A stretch of DNA of 64,000 nt from Monodelphis domestica (lineage: Eukaryota; Chordata; Mammalia; Didelphimorphia; Didelphidae): the NCBI RefSeq assembly GCF_027887165.1, contig NC_077229.1:207093753-207157752 (forward strand), read 5' to 3'. Below the pieces are notes generated by a model. It ran no database searches. It was given only the letters and a program-made list of their open reading frames with translations, and was not told where the DNA came from. The translations under genes were made by a program, and so were the position numbers. Below, in pieces: positions 32,325-42,704 of the stretch; positions within the stretch are counted from its first letter, which is position 1; every line of letters starts with the position of its first letter.

Positions 32325-33248
32325 TCAGGTATTCCTTGCTCTTTGATTTTCGGTATCAAACTTTCCACAGAGCTCTGGTCTTTTCTTTGCAAAAAGTTGG
32401 AAGTCTTCTATTTTGTTGAATGCCCATACTTTCCCTTGGAAGTATATAGTCAGTTTTGCTGGGTAGCTGATTCTTGGTTGGAGACCCAGCTCTCTTGCCT
32501 TTCTGAAGATCATGTTCCATGCCTTACGATCATTCAGCGTAGAACTTGCAAGGTCTTGTGTGACCCTGATTGGCATTCCTTTATATCTAAATTGTCTTTT
32601 TCTGGCTTCCTGTAGGATTTTTTCTTTTGTTTGATAGCTTTGGAATTTGGCAATTACATTCCTGGGAGTTGTCTTTTGGGGGTTTAGTGTAGAAGGTGTT
32701 CTGTGAGCTCTGTCAGTGGCTGTATTGCCCCCTTGTTCTAGAATCTCTGGGCAATTTTCTTTGATTATATCTTGTATCACCATGTCCAGTTTGGTGTTTA
32801 TTTCTGGCTTTTCTGGGAGTCCAATTATTCTTAAATTTTCTCTTCTCCCCCTGTTTTCCAGATCTATCACCTTGTCGGTGAGATATTTTATGTTCTCTTC
32901 TAATTTCTTGGTGTTTTGGCTTTGCTTTATTAGTTCTTGCTTTAAGGCCTGGTTTTCTTTTACAGTTTGGTCAAACTGGTTTTGTAGATGCGTGAATTTC
33001 TTTTGCATCATTTCCCACTTTTCCTCCCAGAGGGCTTCCATCTTTTTGGTCCTTTCTGATTCAAATTCTTCATGGGTTTGTGGAGAGTTTCTATTTCCTT
33101 TGGAAGATTTTGGAGAATTTTCTTGTATATCTTCTTCTATCTGCTCTGTATTTTGTATTTTGGCTCCATAGAATGTGTCCAGAGTCGCCCCTTTCTTCTT
33201 ATTTTTCTTGGTATTTTGGGGCTTCTGTGCTTCTGTGGAGTTTGTCAT
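32325..33248 (-). CDS. L1 ORF1p: RNA-binding nucleic-acid chaperone
   Basis: A 307-residue intact L1 ORF1 protein, which coats L1 RNA in the cytoplasmic ribonucleoprotein. It has a basic, disordered N terminus (1-60), then a coiled coil (about 62-132) that drives trimerisation in known L1 ORF1p. An RRM-like domain follows (about 137-225, opening with NLRIIGLPEKPEINTKLD), then the C-terminal domain (about 226-300, with RKAWNMIFRKARELGLQPRI and YPAKLTIYFQGK). Compared with copy B it lacks 14 residues after K103, exactly two heptads, without losing frame. The start is the MTNSTEAQKP methionine, shared with copy B (MANSTEAQKP). Confidence 0.96.
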   Translation of the reverse strand: MTNSTEAQKPQNTKKNKKKGATLDTFYGAKIQNTEQIEEDIQENSPKSSKGNRNSPQTHEEFESERTKKMEALWEEKWEMMQKKFTHLQNQFDQTVKENQALKQELIKQSQNTKKLEENIKYLTDKVIDLENRGRRENLRIIGLPEKPEINTKLDMVIQDIIKENCPEILEQGGNTATDRAHRTPSTLNPQKTTPRNVIAKFQSYQTKEKILQEARKRQFRYKGMPIRVTQDLASSTLNDRKAWNMIFRKARELGLQPRISYPAKLTIYFQGKVWAFNKIEDFQLFAKKRPELCGKFDTENQRARNT

Positions 33249-33583
33249 CTCTGAACGTGGAGGATTGGCTTTTCTTGTCTCTGTCTGGTGTTCAGAGGCA
33301 GTCCTGGGCAGATGTTGGTTCTATGAGTTTTCCCTGGGTTAAACTGAATATGCCTCACTGGAACTGGAATGGAAGGGTCGGACCACGAGGCCACACTCTC
33401 CCCCTGGCTCGATTTCCGGAAGTTGCCTTCAGAATCCCTGGCCGTGAGGCTGTTTCGTCGGCCTGCGGGGGGATGGGCTGCCACTTCCCCAAGCTCCGAG
33501 AGCACAGACTTTCACTGAGACTTGGATAGCAGGATCCAGCCCGTGAGGCTGTCTTGCCCGCCCTGAGGGTTGCTGTTGTTTTG

Positions 33584-33730
33584 ACCAGCTCTCTGCAGCG
33601 GAGGCCCCAGGCAGTAACTTTCACCCGGACCGACCAGCTCTTTGCAGCGGAGGCCCCAGGCAGTAACTTTCACCCGGACCAACCGGCTCTCTGCAGCGGA
33701 AGCCCCAGGCAGTAACTTTCACCCGGACTG
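33584..33730 (-). repeat. Three tandem 49-bp repeats in the L1 5'UTR
   Basis: Copies at 33584-33632, 33633-33681 and 33682-33730. Each begins ACC(A/G)GCTCT, contains TGCAGCGGAAGCCCCAGG or its GGAGG variant, and ends with AACTTTCACCCGGAC plus two bases. Only a few substitutions separate them. Confidence 0.95.
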
Positions 33731-34022
33731 GGACTAGGGTAGAAGACCCTGAGGGTTGTTGTTCCTCAGACCCTGCTCTCTGAGCCCGGCGCGGCTGCCG
33801 CTTCCGGGAGCCTTGGACTCTGCGCTCCTACCCCTGACGTCCGAGGGATCTCGGGTTCTGGCTTTTAAGGGGAGCCGTACCTTTTGAACCGGGTCCAGGT
33901 CCAGGAGGAGGGTTCCCAGGGTCTGTGCTGTTGATCGTTTTGAATTTCGGCGCCTTAGGAGCTTCTAGTTTGAGATCGGTCGGGAAGGGTTTTCCGGAGA
34001 TCTGAACTTCAGCTTTCTCTAA

Positions 34023-34033
34023 GCCGCCATCTT
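34023..34033 (-). promoter_or_regulatory. YY1-like site at the L1 5' end
   Basis: Minus-strand AAGATGGCGGC, 11 bases inside the element. In human L1 a YY1 site at the same place sets the transcription start; that role here is an inference. Confidence 0.7.
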
Positions 34034-34044
34034 AACCGGAAGTC

Positions 34045-34061
34045 CAAGAAATAGCATTTCT
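34045..34061. repeat. Target-site duplication of L1 copy A, 5' side
   Basis: Exact 17-base match to 27623-27639, immediately outside the first base of the 5'UTR. Confidence 0.97.
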
Positions 34062-35390
34062 ATAGAGCCTTCTACTCCTTTAACATATGAAGAAAGGCAT
34101 ATTTAGAGGACCAAAAAGTTTCAAATTCTTATCCTCCTCTTCACTAACAAATAAGGACCCTATCATGGAGAGTATGGTTTAAATGTTCCTCTGTGTGTGT
34201 ATATATGTGTATGTGTACACATGTGTGCTTCCTCTGCTTTGGATTAACCACAATGGCATGCTCCTATTGCTATCAAATTGATTTTCTACTGTTTGCAACA
34301 ACTAAAAATAAACCCCAATGAAGCCACCAACTAAAGCAATCTTTGATCATAAAACTTGGCTCTAGGCACTGAGAAGAATATGACAAAAAGTACAGTGCTA
34401 GTGCCTAAGGCTTTCCTTGAGGAACTTGACATTATTCTACTGGGCAACTAAGGTAGAAGCAAAGAATTTAGAGAATTGTTGACTTCATTTGGAAACAGTT
34501 ATTGTTTGAGTAGTTCACATTCCAGAGGATTTGCTCCCAAAGACTTTCAGCCTTACTCTTAATAACTGAATAACTATTGTGTCTCTAAATCACATTGAAT
34601 CTGAAAAAAAAATGGGATTATTGCCTCTTCTAATGAAGGACTGTTTGGAAAGCAAAAAGAATGGCAATTGTGGCATACTTAGTCCTCTTAGCCCTTACTT
34701 TCAGCAAGAAGAAAATGAAACCTTGAGGCTTTATATAGTAATGCCAAGCCAAGGAGATATGGCAAGGATTGAGCTACATTACATAAATGCTATACTTGAA
34801 ATCTGCCAAATAAATCAAAACTGGTAAGAGACTGATGCCTAAAAGGAATAATAAGCATTGATTACATTAGCTGGACAGAAGAATAAAAATGAGCATACTA
34901 TACATTTATCAATTTCAATTTGAGATTTTTTAATATATAGAAAGAATCATTGACTTTTAGAATATAGGTGCATCTATGAAATATGTATGTATGTGAAATA
35001 TGCCTATATGAATGTATACGCTATATATAAGTATGACTGTATATACATATATGTGTCCTATAGTCAACTGGATTTTACTATTAAAAATTATGGCAATCAA
35101 GTGAACTCATTTTTATAAATATGTATAAACTGCTCTTCTTTAGTCTAAAATGAACTTTGGTGTTTTGTTGGGTCCATCATCCATATCCCTATTCAAAAGG
35201 CAAATAAGGATATTTCCCCCACAGGAATAGTTTATAATCACATTGCCCAATTTTAATTTATATAATTTTTTTCATTTCTATAATTTTTTAATTCTTTACT
35301 TTATAAAATTCTTACATATACCTTTCCAGAATGTTTCCTCTCAATCTAATGGAATCCTCCTCAACCTATCCAACAATTTTTTTTTGTAAT
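34062..35390. other. Mostly unassigned AT-rich stretch
   Basis: Contains a weak family A head (GGCTCTAGGCACTGAGAAGA, 34360-34380) and TATG/TATA alternation near 34980-35060. The 82-codon frame 34579-34827 shows no recognisable domain. Confidence 0.4.
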
Positions 35391-35394
35391 AAGA

Positions 35395-35525
35395 GTTATA
35401 ACAAAGTAGATGTCCATCAAATGGGGCCTGACTAAACAATTGTTGATACTTGAATATAATATAATATAATATAATATTACTATACCATAAGGAACAATAT
35501 TGTTTTTATGGTGTAGTAATACTAT
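35395..35525 (+). mobile_element. Old L1 ORF2-end fragment
   Basis: GATGTCCATCAAATGGGGCC, TGACTAAACAATTGTTG and ACTATACCATAAGGAA follow the order of the L1 C-terminal region ([13 protein letters not shown]...). An (ATAAT)n expansion sits at 35452-35478. Confidence 0.6.
35452..35478 (+). repeat. (ATAAT)n microsatellite
   Basis: Five to six ATAAT pentamers in a row. Confidence 0.9.
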
Positions 35526-35889
35526 AAAGCGACATATGTGCTAATGCAAAGTAAAGCCATTTTTACCATTTTTATCCTAATGATCTTTTTTTCTTGCTTC
35601 AACAATATAGTAAACATAATTGCTATTCTGGACTATGGAAGCCATTTTACCTATTATTTTTATATTTACCTATTCTGTAGCTCCTACTAATTTTGAGAAA
35701 AGCTGGTCCATAAATATGACTAGGCCAACGAATATTCTCTGATTTAAAAAAATAATCTTTTTTTAGCCACCTCCTTTTGAAATATGCAAACGTTGAATTT
35801 AATACAATTCTCCACTAAAGGTCTATCTCTGTTCAATTCTCATTTTTCTTTTTCACAGTAAAAAAGTACTCATTTTTTCTTATCTCCCC

Positions 35890-36190
35890 TTGTTAGATAG
35901 TACAAACATCCCCAAACCCTCCTTGTCAGTATTTATTGGAAAAGAGCAACTTTTATCTTCCAACATTTATGCTCTTTCTGATGTTATACTTAGTCATTAG
36001 ATGATTGCCTTTCATGTATCCATTTATCAGTTCCTTTGTATGTGTGGGAAGGTAAATGTTCATATCTTGACATTCAGTTATGCCTGTAAAACCCTGACAG
36101 GTGTGTCTTACTCATGGTTGTTTTGATCTTCATTTTTCATTTGTAAAATTTTTTGAAAGTTCTTTTGACCTACTTCATGAACTGCTCATC
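35890..36190 (-). mobile_element. Probable ancient L1 ORF2 fragment
   Basis: Weak reverse-strand similarity to the L1 ORF2 C-terminal region: a GTTGTTTTGATCTTCATTTT stretch and GAACTGCTCATCACTC in the expected order. Very worn. Confidence 0.35.
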
Positions 36191-36191
36191 A

Positions 36192-36310
36192 CTCAATTTT
36201 TAGTTTTAAGTTTAAATATTAGTTAATTTTAGATTTAAATTTTTAAAGTTAAATTTTAAAGTTAAAGTTTTAAAGTTAAAAATTTTAAAGTTAAAATTAA
36301 AGTTAATATG
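36192..36310 (+). repeat. TTTAAAGTTAAA-type minisatellite
   Basis: Imperfect repeats of a TTTTAAAGTTAAA unit, extremely AT-rich, with many self-complementary TTTAAA words. Confidence 0.85.
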
Positions 36311-36344
36311 GTAACCCTGTAGTTACTGAAAATTTTGCTACTGG

Positions 36345-36547
36345 GGAGGCATCTGGGTGGCTTAGTGGATTGAGAGCCAAGCCTAGAGATAGGAGGTCCT
36401 GGGTTCCAAGCTGACCTCAGATACTTCCTAGCTGCATAACCCTGGGCACTTTACTTCCATTGCCTACCCCTTACTACTCTTCTGCCTTGGAACCAATACA
36501 CAGTAGAGATTCTAAGATGGAATGTAGGGGTTTAACATTTTTTTTTA
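36345..36547 (+). mobile_element. Marsupial short-form SINE
   Basis: GGAGGCATCTGGGTGGCTTA, GATTGAGAGCCAAGCCTAGA, CTTCTGCCTTGGAACCAATA, then a T-rich end. Flanked by CTACTGG (36338-36344 and 36548-36554). Confidence 0.92.
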
Positions 36548-36844
36548 CTACTGGTAATTTTTAAATCATATATTGTCATCATTAGAAAGAACCTTTTAGA
36601 TTTTCTAGTGCCATTCCTTCACATTATGTCTGAAAGAATGGAAACCCCAAGAGGATAAAATACAAAGCCAATGCAATAGACCTAGTCTGTGGCAAAACCA
36701 GACTCATAACTTGGTAATTTTAGTAATCTCTATCATAGTTTGTAATATATCAATTTTCACCTTTGATTCATGAGTCATTCTAATGGAGCACATTTTAATT
36801 TTCTGGAAAATTTAAAGTATACTATATGTCATCTAAATGATATA

Positions 36845-37110
36845 TTGTTGTTCTTGGTATCCTGTCATTCTTCTGGCCATATCCAACTCTTCCTACTCCC
36901 ATTTGGATTTTTTGTGGCAAAAATGCTGGAGTGGTTGGCCATTTCCTTCCTTAACTCATCTTAGAAATGAGGAAACTAAGGCAAACAAGATTAAGTGACT
37001 TTCCCAGGGACAGATACCAGTGAGTAAGGCCAGATTTGAACTCAAGAAGAAGAAGAGTCTTACTGACTCCTAGCCCAGGACTCTATCTCCTGTGCCATGT
37101 AGGTACCCCA
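36845..37110 (-). mobile_element. Marsupial long-form SINE
   Basis: Reverse copy: TTGTTGTTCTTGGTATCCTG, TGCTGGAGTGGTTGGCCATT, TCCTTCC, GACTTTCCCAGGGACAGATA, and the tRNA-related GTGCCATGTAGGTACCCC end. Confidence 0.85.
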
Positions 37111-37111
37111 G

Positions 37112-38860
37112 CAATGTATTACACTTGTTTAACTTACTAACCAGAGATTATACACCTAGGTTTGCTTTGGTAACTAGCAACCATTAGTCATGAAAATAAA
37201 CACTGAACCAAAAGGAGAAAATTAACATATTTTAATTTTCCTTTCTCTTTCTTCTATAATGTTTTCTTTGGCATCTATGTCTATAATGAAACCCTAAGAC
37301 CATTGTCTATAAGGTACTATAGAGTAAAAATGTCACATTCTACAGGGGTACATCTAGTTGAAACACAGTTGTAAACTTCAATATGGCCACTCTATTTGGC
37401 TCTTACAATGGTTGAGATAAAGGAATTAATCATTTTGAAATGCAGCTATTTTAACAACCTGCTTTAACCATTCATCTCAAAATGTGACCATGTAAGAAAC
37501 TATGATAATTTTGAGGTCTCAAAGAACTATCGGGTCATTGATTGAGTTTTCTGTGGGCAGCATGATCTTGGTTCTTTTTGCCTAAAGAGTCAGAGAACCA
37601 AAGAAGGAAAAAAGAATGGAAGAGAAGGGGAAAATATCAATAGCAAAGGAAAAATCTGAATAAAATAATTCAGTTTTGAGGATCATTAAGAGTTTTTTTA
37701 GTTACTGATTTCTGTGACAGGATAAGGAATATGAATGCAATCCAAATATTGGCATGACAAAGTGACTGGGATTTGCCTCTAGAGGTCATACAACACTGTT
37801 GTGTCTCTAAGGTCATTTCTCTCCCTCTCTAAAAAGCTGTTTCTCTTTTGTAAAATGTCAGCTCATTGGTACCTCTGTTTCTGTCCCTAATAGAGCTATG
37901 GATAATGTTATTTTCCCATATGTAATAATTTAATGCCCTTTGAAATTTGTTTATAGATGGCATTATGCATCAAATTATATGATATTAGAATGGTATGATG
38001 CCAAATTTACTTAAGGAAATAAAATTCCAAATAATCATAATGAAGTTTCCTGGAGACATTTTTATGTGACATTGTGTTTGTAAATATTTTTCATGGTCTT
38101 TTTAAGATGGAGCTCCAAGTCACCTGATTCCTGTTTCTTTGTTTGTTGCTGTCAAAATGAAAAATTTTAGTCAAAAGAAAACATTACAGTACAAATGAAG
38201 AAATGTGTACACATCCTGACCCTTATGCCTTTTATTAGAGACAATTCATTGCTATTTTTACAGATCCTGGAATAGAAACTTCCAAAATAATGCTATGTTG
38301 TTTTTCTTTTCTTATCTTTTTTTCCTTTTTTGGCAGAGCTTGTAAGTAAAAGCATTATAAATTAAGCCTACTTTTTACAGTACACTTAATTTGAGTGTGG
38401 CTTACCAACAACATATCCAAAATGGTGGCTTTCTGTGACATTGTGTATAAGGCAAAATGTATCCCCCCCTTTAGCCTCTGCATTCTGCTCTTTCCTCTCT
38501 TTTCCTTATGCTTCATAAGAGCTCATTGACTTTGAGATCTCTCCCTTCTCTTGGGCAAAACTTGATCTCAGAAAGTGGCCTGAGGTATAAGTGATTGATC
38601 ATAACATTCAAATCTCCAACATTTAGTACTTTAAAAGTATCAAATCCCCAGGTTAAAAGCAGGAATTCTTGTCTGGGGTCCAACCTCTGCCCCACTCTGA
38701 AATATATAAATGTGATTGTGATGAAATATTATTTCACAGTAAAAAAAAAAGACAAACAGGTTAGCTTTTTGCATCTTGTTACCTGGAAAAAATAACAATG
38801 TAAGAAAGGGAAGACCATCATACTGGTGCTATTGGAGAACCTCATTGAATTCAGTTCAGT
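37112..38860. other. Longest repeat-poor block in the window
   Basis: I recognise no interspersed repeat in about 1.75 kb. No exon-like open frame is present. A candidate location for conserved non-coding sequence. Confidence 0.4.
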
Positions 38861-38864
38861 AATT

Positions 38865-38985
38865 CAGTACCATTATGTTCAATATTTATTAAATGCGTGC
38901 TCTATGCCAAGAATATGTGCTAGGGATACAATGGAAAAAAATAAAATGTTTCAGGCCTCAAAGGGTTTTCCTTCTACTAGGATAA
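38865..38985 (+). mobile_element. Family A ancient repeat, head only
   Basis: TATTTATTAAATGCGTGCTC, TATGCCAAGAATATG, GGGATACAATGG, and TTTCAGGCCTCAAAGGG follow the family A head order. Confidence 0.5.
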
Positions 38986-38994
38986 ACCACAGAG

Positions 38995-39930
38995 AGAAGT
39001 TATCATTAAGAACTCCTAATCCTGGCCTCAGTGTGACTGTCACAAGAGGAGAAGCTTGGGGGTTCCACTTGGCACTCAGTGTATATGGCCAAATGTTGTA
39101 AACAAAAGAACCAGTCCAAACTTTTAAAAAGTGTTTTCCAAGCCTGTGCTAAAAGCTTCATATATACATACATACATACACACATACATATATATATATA
39201 ACATATATCATAGCTCCATATTGTATATGTATATTTCTTTATATTTCTTTCAAATATAGGCTTTGTGGGAGCTAATGCAAATGCTGCTTGAGTAAATCCC
39301 TATTTGGAGGCTGGAAGTAACTGAAGAAATCACATTCCTTTATTTGAGATCAAGATCACTTCCATCTATCTTTGGCTTATCAGCCATCTGTGCTGGTGAA
39401 TCTTAGAGAAAGGAAAAGATAGATGTTTGTCTACATATCTGGGCCTCCACACTTTATTCCACTCATGGATAGAAAAAATAAAAGGCTTTTTCTTCTCTTT
39501 TGTGCAGAATTGGTTCTATCTAAATGACCACAGGAGGTCAGGGTTAATGATCAGGGAGGAGGATGCTTCTCAGCAAGAACTATTATGAAGTTCCAAGGAT
39601 ATGTTTTCCAGAAGGAGAAACTGAAGATCTGGAACTTTTAACAGTGTGATTTCTTTTAGTCTTGTGACAGTTCTAACAGGTGTCATGGCTTAATGGATGA
39701 TCCCCAGGTTGTAGACATCTGAGCTGCAATTCTAGTTCTATCATGGGCTTGCTGTACTCCCTGGGGATGCATGGCCACATCTGCCAGAGCTGGAAGAGGT
39801 TAAGATTTGAGAAGAAACTAAAGTCCATTGAGCATTGCTGTAAAGAGAATGGAGAAAAATATAAAATTCAATCTCTTTAGATGGAGGCAAGGGAACTAAA
39901 GATTTTACATATGGAATTACAATGGTGGGA
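38995..39930. other. Unassigned, with a TACA/TA repeat
   Basis: Simple repeat at 39160-39215 (ATACATACATACAC, then TATATATATATA). No gene or clear interspersed repeat otherwise. Confidence 0.45.
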
Positions 39931-39934
39931 GGGA

Positions 39935-40160
39935 GAAGCAAAGTGGCTCAGCGGATAAAACACTGAGCCTGGAGTCAGGACAACCAGAGTTCAAATCCAG
40001 CCTTAGACATTCACTATGTGACTGGGCAAATCATTTAACCTCTGTTTGCCTTATTCCACTGGAGGAGGAAATGGCAAACCACTCTGATATCTCTGCTAAG
40101 AAAATCCCATTGACAGTCTATGGATGTCACAAAGAATTGGGCATGACTGAACAACAAAGT
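39935..40160 (+). mobile_element. Marsupial long-form SINE
   Basis: AAGTGGCTCAGCGGATAAAA, GAGTTCAAATCCAGCC, GGAAATGGCAAACCACTCTG, GTCACAAAGAATTGGGCATG, and ACTGAACAACAAAG. Confidence 0.9.
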
Positions 40161-40167
40161 TACAATT

Positions 40168-40245
40168 TTGAGAGGCAGCATAATATAGTGGATAGAGGGC
40201 CAGTCTTCAATTCAGGAGGTCCCGGATTCGAATCTTACCTTTTAA
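40168..40245 (+). mobile_element. SINE head fragment
   Basis: GAGAGGCAGCATAATATAGT, GGATAGAGGGCC and AGGTCCCGGATTCGAATC. tRNA-related part only, directly after the preceding SINE. Confidence 0.75.
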
Positions 40246-41420
40246 AGATTACTGCAGCAGATATGGCAAACTTTTTAGGAACAGAAATAAAAATCTCATT
40301 TTAAAACTTTTTTTCAGATGGCACATTATGATGTGACATGCTGGTTGCTTTGTCCACATGTGCTCAAACAGATGGCATCAAATCAGTTTCTGCCCATTTC
40401 AATTTATTAGAGTCTTTTGATAGGTTTAAAAGAGTTCAGTGAAATTGTAAACAGTTTCAGAAACCACAAAATCATACTCCAGTACTTCCATTCATCTCCT
40501 TTCCCAAGTATTGTGCATTTATACAATATAATTTTAAAATTCATAATTAATTATAAACCTTTTGATAAGCCAAGCTACTAAAACCCAAGTTCTCCTTTTA
40601 AATAACCTTGGGATCTTTAATGCAGACCCTCATGACAACAAAATTGAAGGTGGTTAGTTAAAAGTTTCTCAAATAGATGTTATATATTTTTCACCCATTC
40701 CAGATATTTCCATATCTTTTTGCCCTCCTTCCCTTTGGGGTTGTTATTTTCTGCATAGACCTGAGTGGGGTTTGGTAACCTTTTTTGTAATGAGCTTATT
40801 TTGTGTGTTTCTCTGTTATTATTCATTTTTTCTTCATATACAAAAATTTTTCCCCTTTAGGCTTTTCTTCTATGACTCTACAAGGTTGTTAATGATCAGT
40901 AATACCAGTGGGAGTTGGTTGATTTCTGAAGAGGATTAGTTCATAAGAAGAAAAAGAACTTTCTTTTGTACTTTTGTCAGTGATTCTAGATGTTCCAAAA
41001 CTCAGTTATGCTGAAACACTGAACTGAAACCCTGGCTTTCTTGAAAAATATCCAAGTGATATGAGTCAGCATTCCTATCCAAGATTCAGAACTTCTCTAA
41101 ATGAATCTGAGGAGTTAAATTAAATGTTCAGCTCAAAGTCAACTTATTCCAAAGAAAACTAGTTATATCTTTTGCATGAAATCTACTCCCTCCATTTTCT
41201 AGCTTTCCTATTTCTGTTAAGAGTACCACTGCCCTACCAGATTGCCAGGTCTTGAGAAATGTCCCCTGTTCGGTTCACTTCCAGTACACTCTCTGCCTTG
41301 TTCCATCTCTATTTCAACTGCCTTGCTCACCACACTCCCAAGAATATAACCTCCTTTCCTTTCCCTGCTTCCTTTTTCCAGATGCTCTTTATGCTTTCTT
41401 TTCCTTAATAAAAGTTAATC
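40246..41420. other. Unassigned AT-rich stretch
   Basis: I see no gene or recognised repeat. Confidence 0.4.
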
Positions 41421-41424
41421 TCCT

Positions 41425-41512
41425 TGAGAGCAAGGATATTATAGTCTTAATTTTGAATCTCTAGCACTTTAATTCTGTGCTTGGCATACAATACGCATTT
41501 AATAAATGATCT
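41425..41512 (+). mobile_element. L2-type LINE 3' end
   Basis: ATCTCCTTGAGAGCAAGGAT, AATCTCTAGCACTTTAATTC, TGTGCTTGGCATAC, and CATTTAATAAATGAT. Confidence 0.8.
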
Positions 41513-41684
41513 ATCTATTTACCCTTACATCTATCCTTCCTTCTTTCTTCTCTTCCTCCCTCCTTTCCTACTTCTCCTCCACCCAATGCCTTTTGTACAA
41601 TGACAAATGCTCCTAGATTTGATTGATCCAACTGGTTTTATTTAATCATATATGCATATAGATCATAAATCAAAGATTTAGAAA

Positions 41685-41835
41685 TATAAGGTAATTGAGA
41701 GATCATGTGGTTCAATTCCAAGTGTCAGAGATTGTGACTAGTTTATGGCCACAGAGTTAAAAAGTGTCAGGAGCAGAGTCTGAACAAAGGTCTATTTAAT
41801 TCCACATCAGCACACTCTCCCTAAACTATGTTGTC
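41685..41835 (-). mobile_element. MIR fragment
   Basis: TATGGCCACAGAGTTAAAAA, GTGTCAGGAGCAGAGTC and ATTTAATTCCACATCAGC, a worn reverse MIR. Confidence 0.6.
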
Positions 41836-41841
41836 TCTCTA

Positions 41842-42480
41842 TTTGCAGTGGGTGCACCAAGGACATTCCAAATCATTAATCTGTAGTCTTTTACCATGAT
41901 AGAGAGAGAGATTTAAAACTGTTAAACTGGAAGGTGCAATCCTTTACTGCTCTCCTATGGTTTTTGCCATATCCTGATTTAGCAGGAGTCTTTAGAGCAT
42001 CTGATGTATGAAAACAGAATGCTTCGCAAGCACACAAATAAGAGTTTGGATCACCCATCCCTATAACCCTTCTTTTGAGGGAATTTCTGACTCAGTCATT
42101 CCAACACATAACAACACATGAAACTTCAAATTATAATCCATGGAGTATGTAAATTGATTTAAGCATCACTCCCCCACCCCAATATGCACATATGGGGTTC
42201 TTTCTGGTCTTCTTTTATATCTTTTCCTCACATCTGGCAGCAGGATGCCTTTTATATAGCATTAAATCAGATTTCATCCTTATTATAATTGCGTGTGTCA
42301 CTGTTACATGTCCTTCACTTGACTAAAACATGAAAATGGTGAGGATGGGATTCAGTATTCCAATTTTCATAGTAATGACATTCCAGGGGAGAAATGAGAT
42401 CTTGGCTTGGGTGGTAGGTATATGTAATTCAATTTTAAGTTTCAGATGATTAGAAAACTCACCTGTTGCTCATGCCTATT
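41842..42480. other. Unassigned sequence
   Basis: No gene or clear repeat. Confidence 0.4.
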
Positions 42481-42490
42481 ATAGGCTAAC

Positions 42491-42524
<34 letters not shown>
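42491..42524. repeat. (TA)n microsatellite
   Basis: About 17 TA units without interruption. Self-complementary. Confidence 0.97.
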
Positions 42525-42529
<5 letters not shown>

Positions 42530-42599
42530 GCATCATTTGTATATATAAGAAAAACATTTTTAAACCTGGGTTAATTTTGAAGTGAACTGTTTCCACTTA

Positions 42600-42700
42600 A
42601 GCCCTACTCAGATATCTAGCACATAGAAACTATCAGTGACTGACACATAATAGAAATTAAGTAAATGTTTGTTGAATGAGTGAATAAATGAGTAAGTGGG
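42600..42700 (+). mobile_element. L2-type LINE 3' tail
   Basis: ATCTAGCACATAGAAACTAT, AATAGAAATTAAGTAAATGT, TTGTTGAATGAGTGAATAAA. Confidence 0.65.
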
Positions 42701-42704
42701 TGAA

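Larger units (their letters stand above)
27640..34044 (-). mobile_element. Full-length L1 retrotransposon, copy A (both ORFs open)
   Basis: A complete L1 of about 6.4 kb: 5'UTR 33249-34044, ORF1 32325-33248, a 529-bp spacer, ORF2 27989-31795, 3'UTR 27640-27988 with a terminal A run. It is flanked by a perfect 17-bp duplication. Both ORFs run from start to stop without interruption and the catalytic motifs are present, so the copy is young and may be retrotransposition-competent. The sense start GACTTCCGGT and the AAGATGGCGGC box are identical in position to copy B, which fixes the 5' end. Confidence 0.98.
33249..34044 (-). promoter_or_regulatory. L1 copy A 5'UTR / internal promoter
   Basis: A GC-rich, CpG-containing segment of 796 bp, very different from the AT-rich surroundings. 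In L1 families this region carries an internal RNA polymerase II promoter. It begins with GACTTCCGGT (an ETS-like core) and an AAGATGGCGGC box matching the YY1 site, and contains three tandem 49-bp repeats. Confidence 0.85.

Noticed and set aside
33080..33529. 149-codon plus-strand open frame antisense to the L1 ORF1/5'UTR junction
   Set aside because: It is the complement of ORF1 and the 5'UTR, has no recognisable domain, and copy B has no equivalent intact frame. An ORF0-like gene is possible in principle but nothing supports it.
36345..36547. tRNA-like heads of SINEs considered as functional tRNA genes
   Set aside because: They are followed by SINE bodies and tails, and do not form a complete tRNA sequence.
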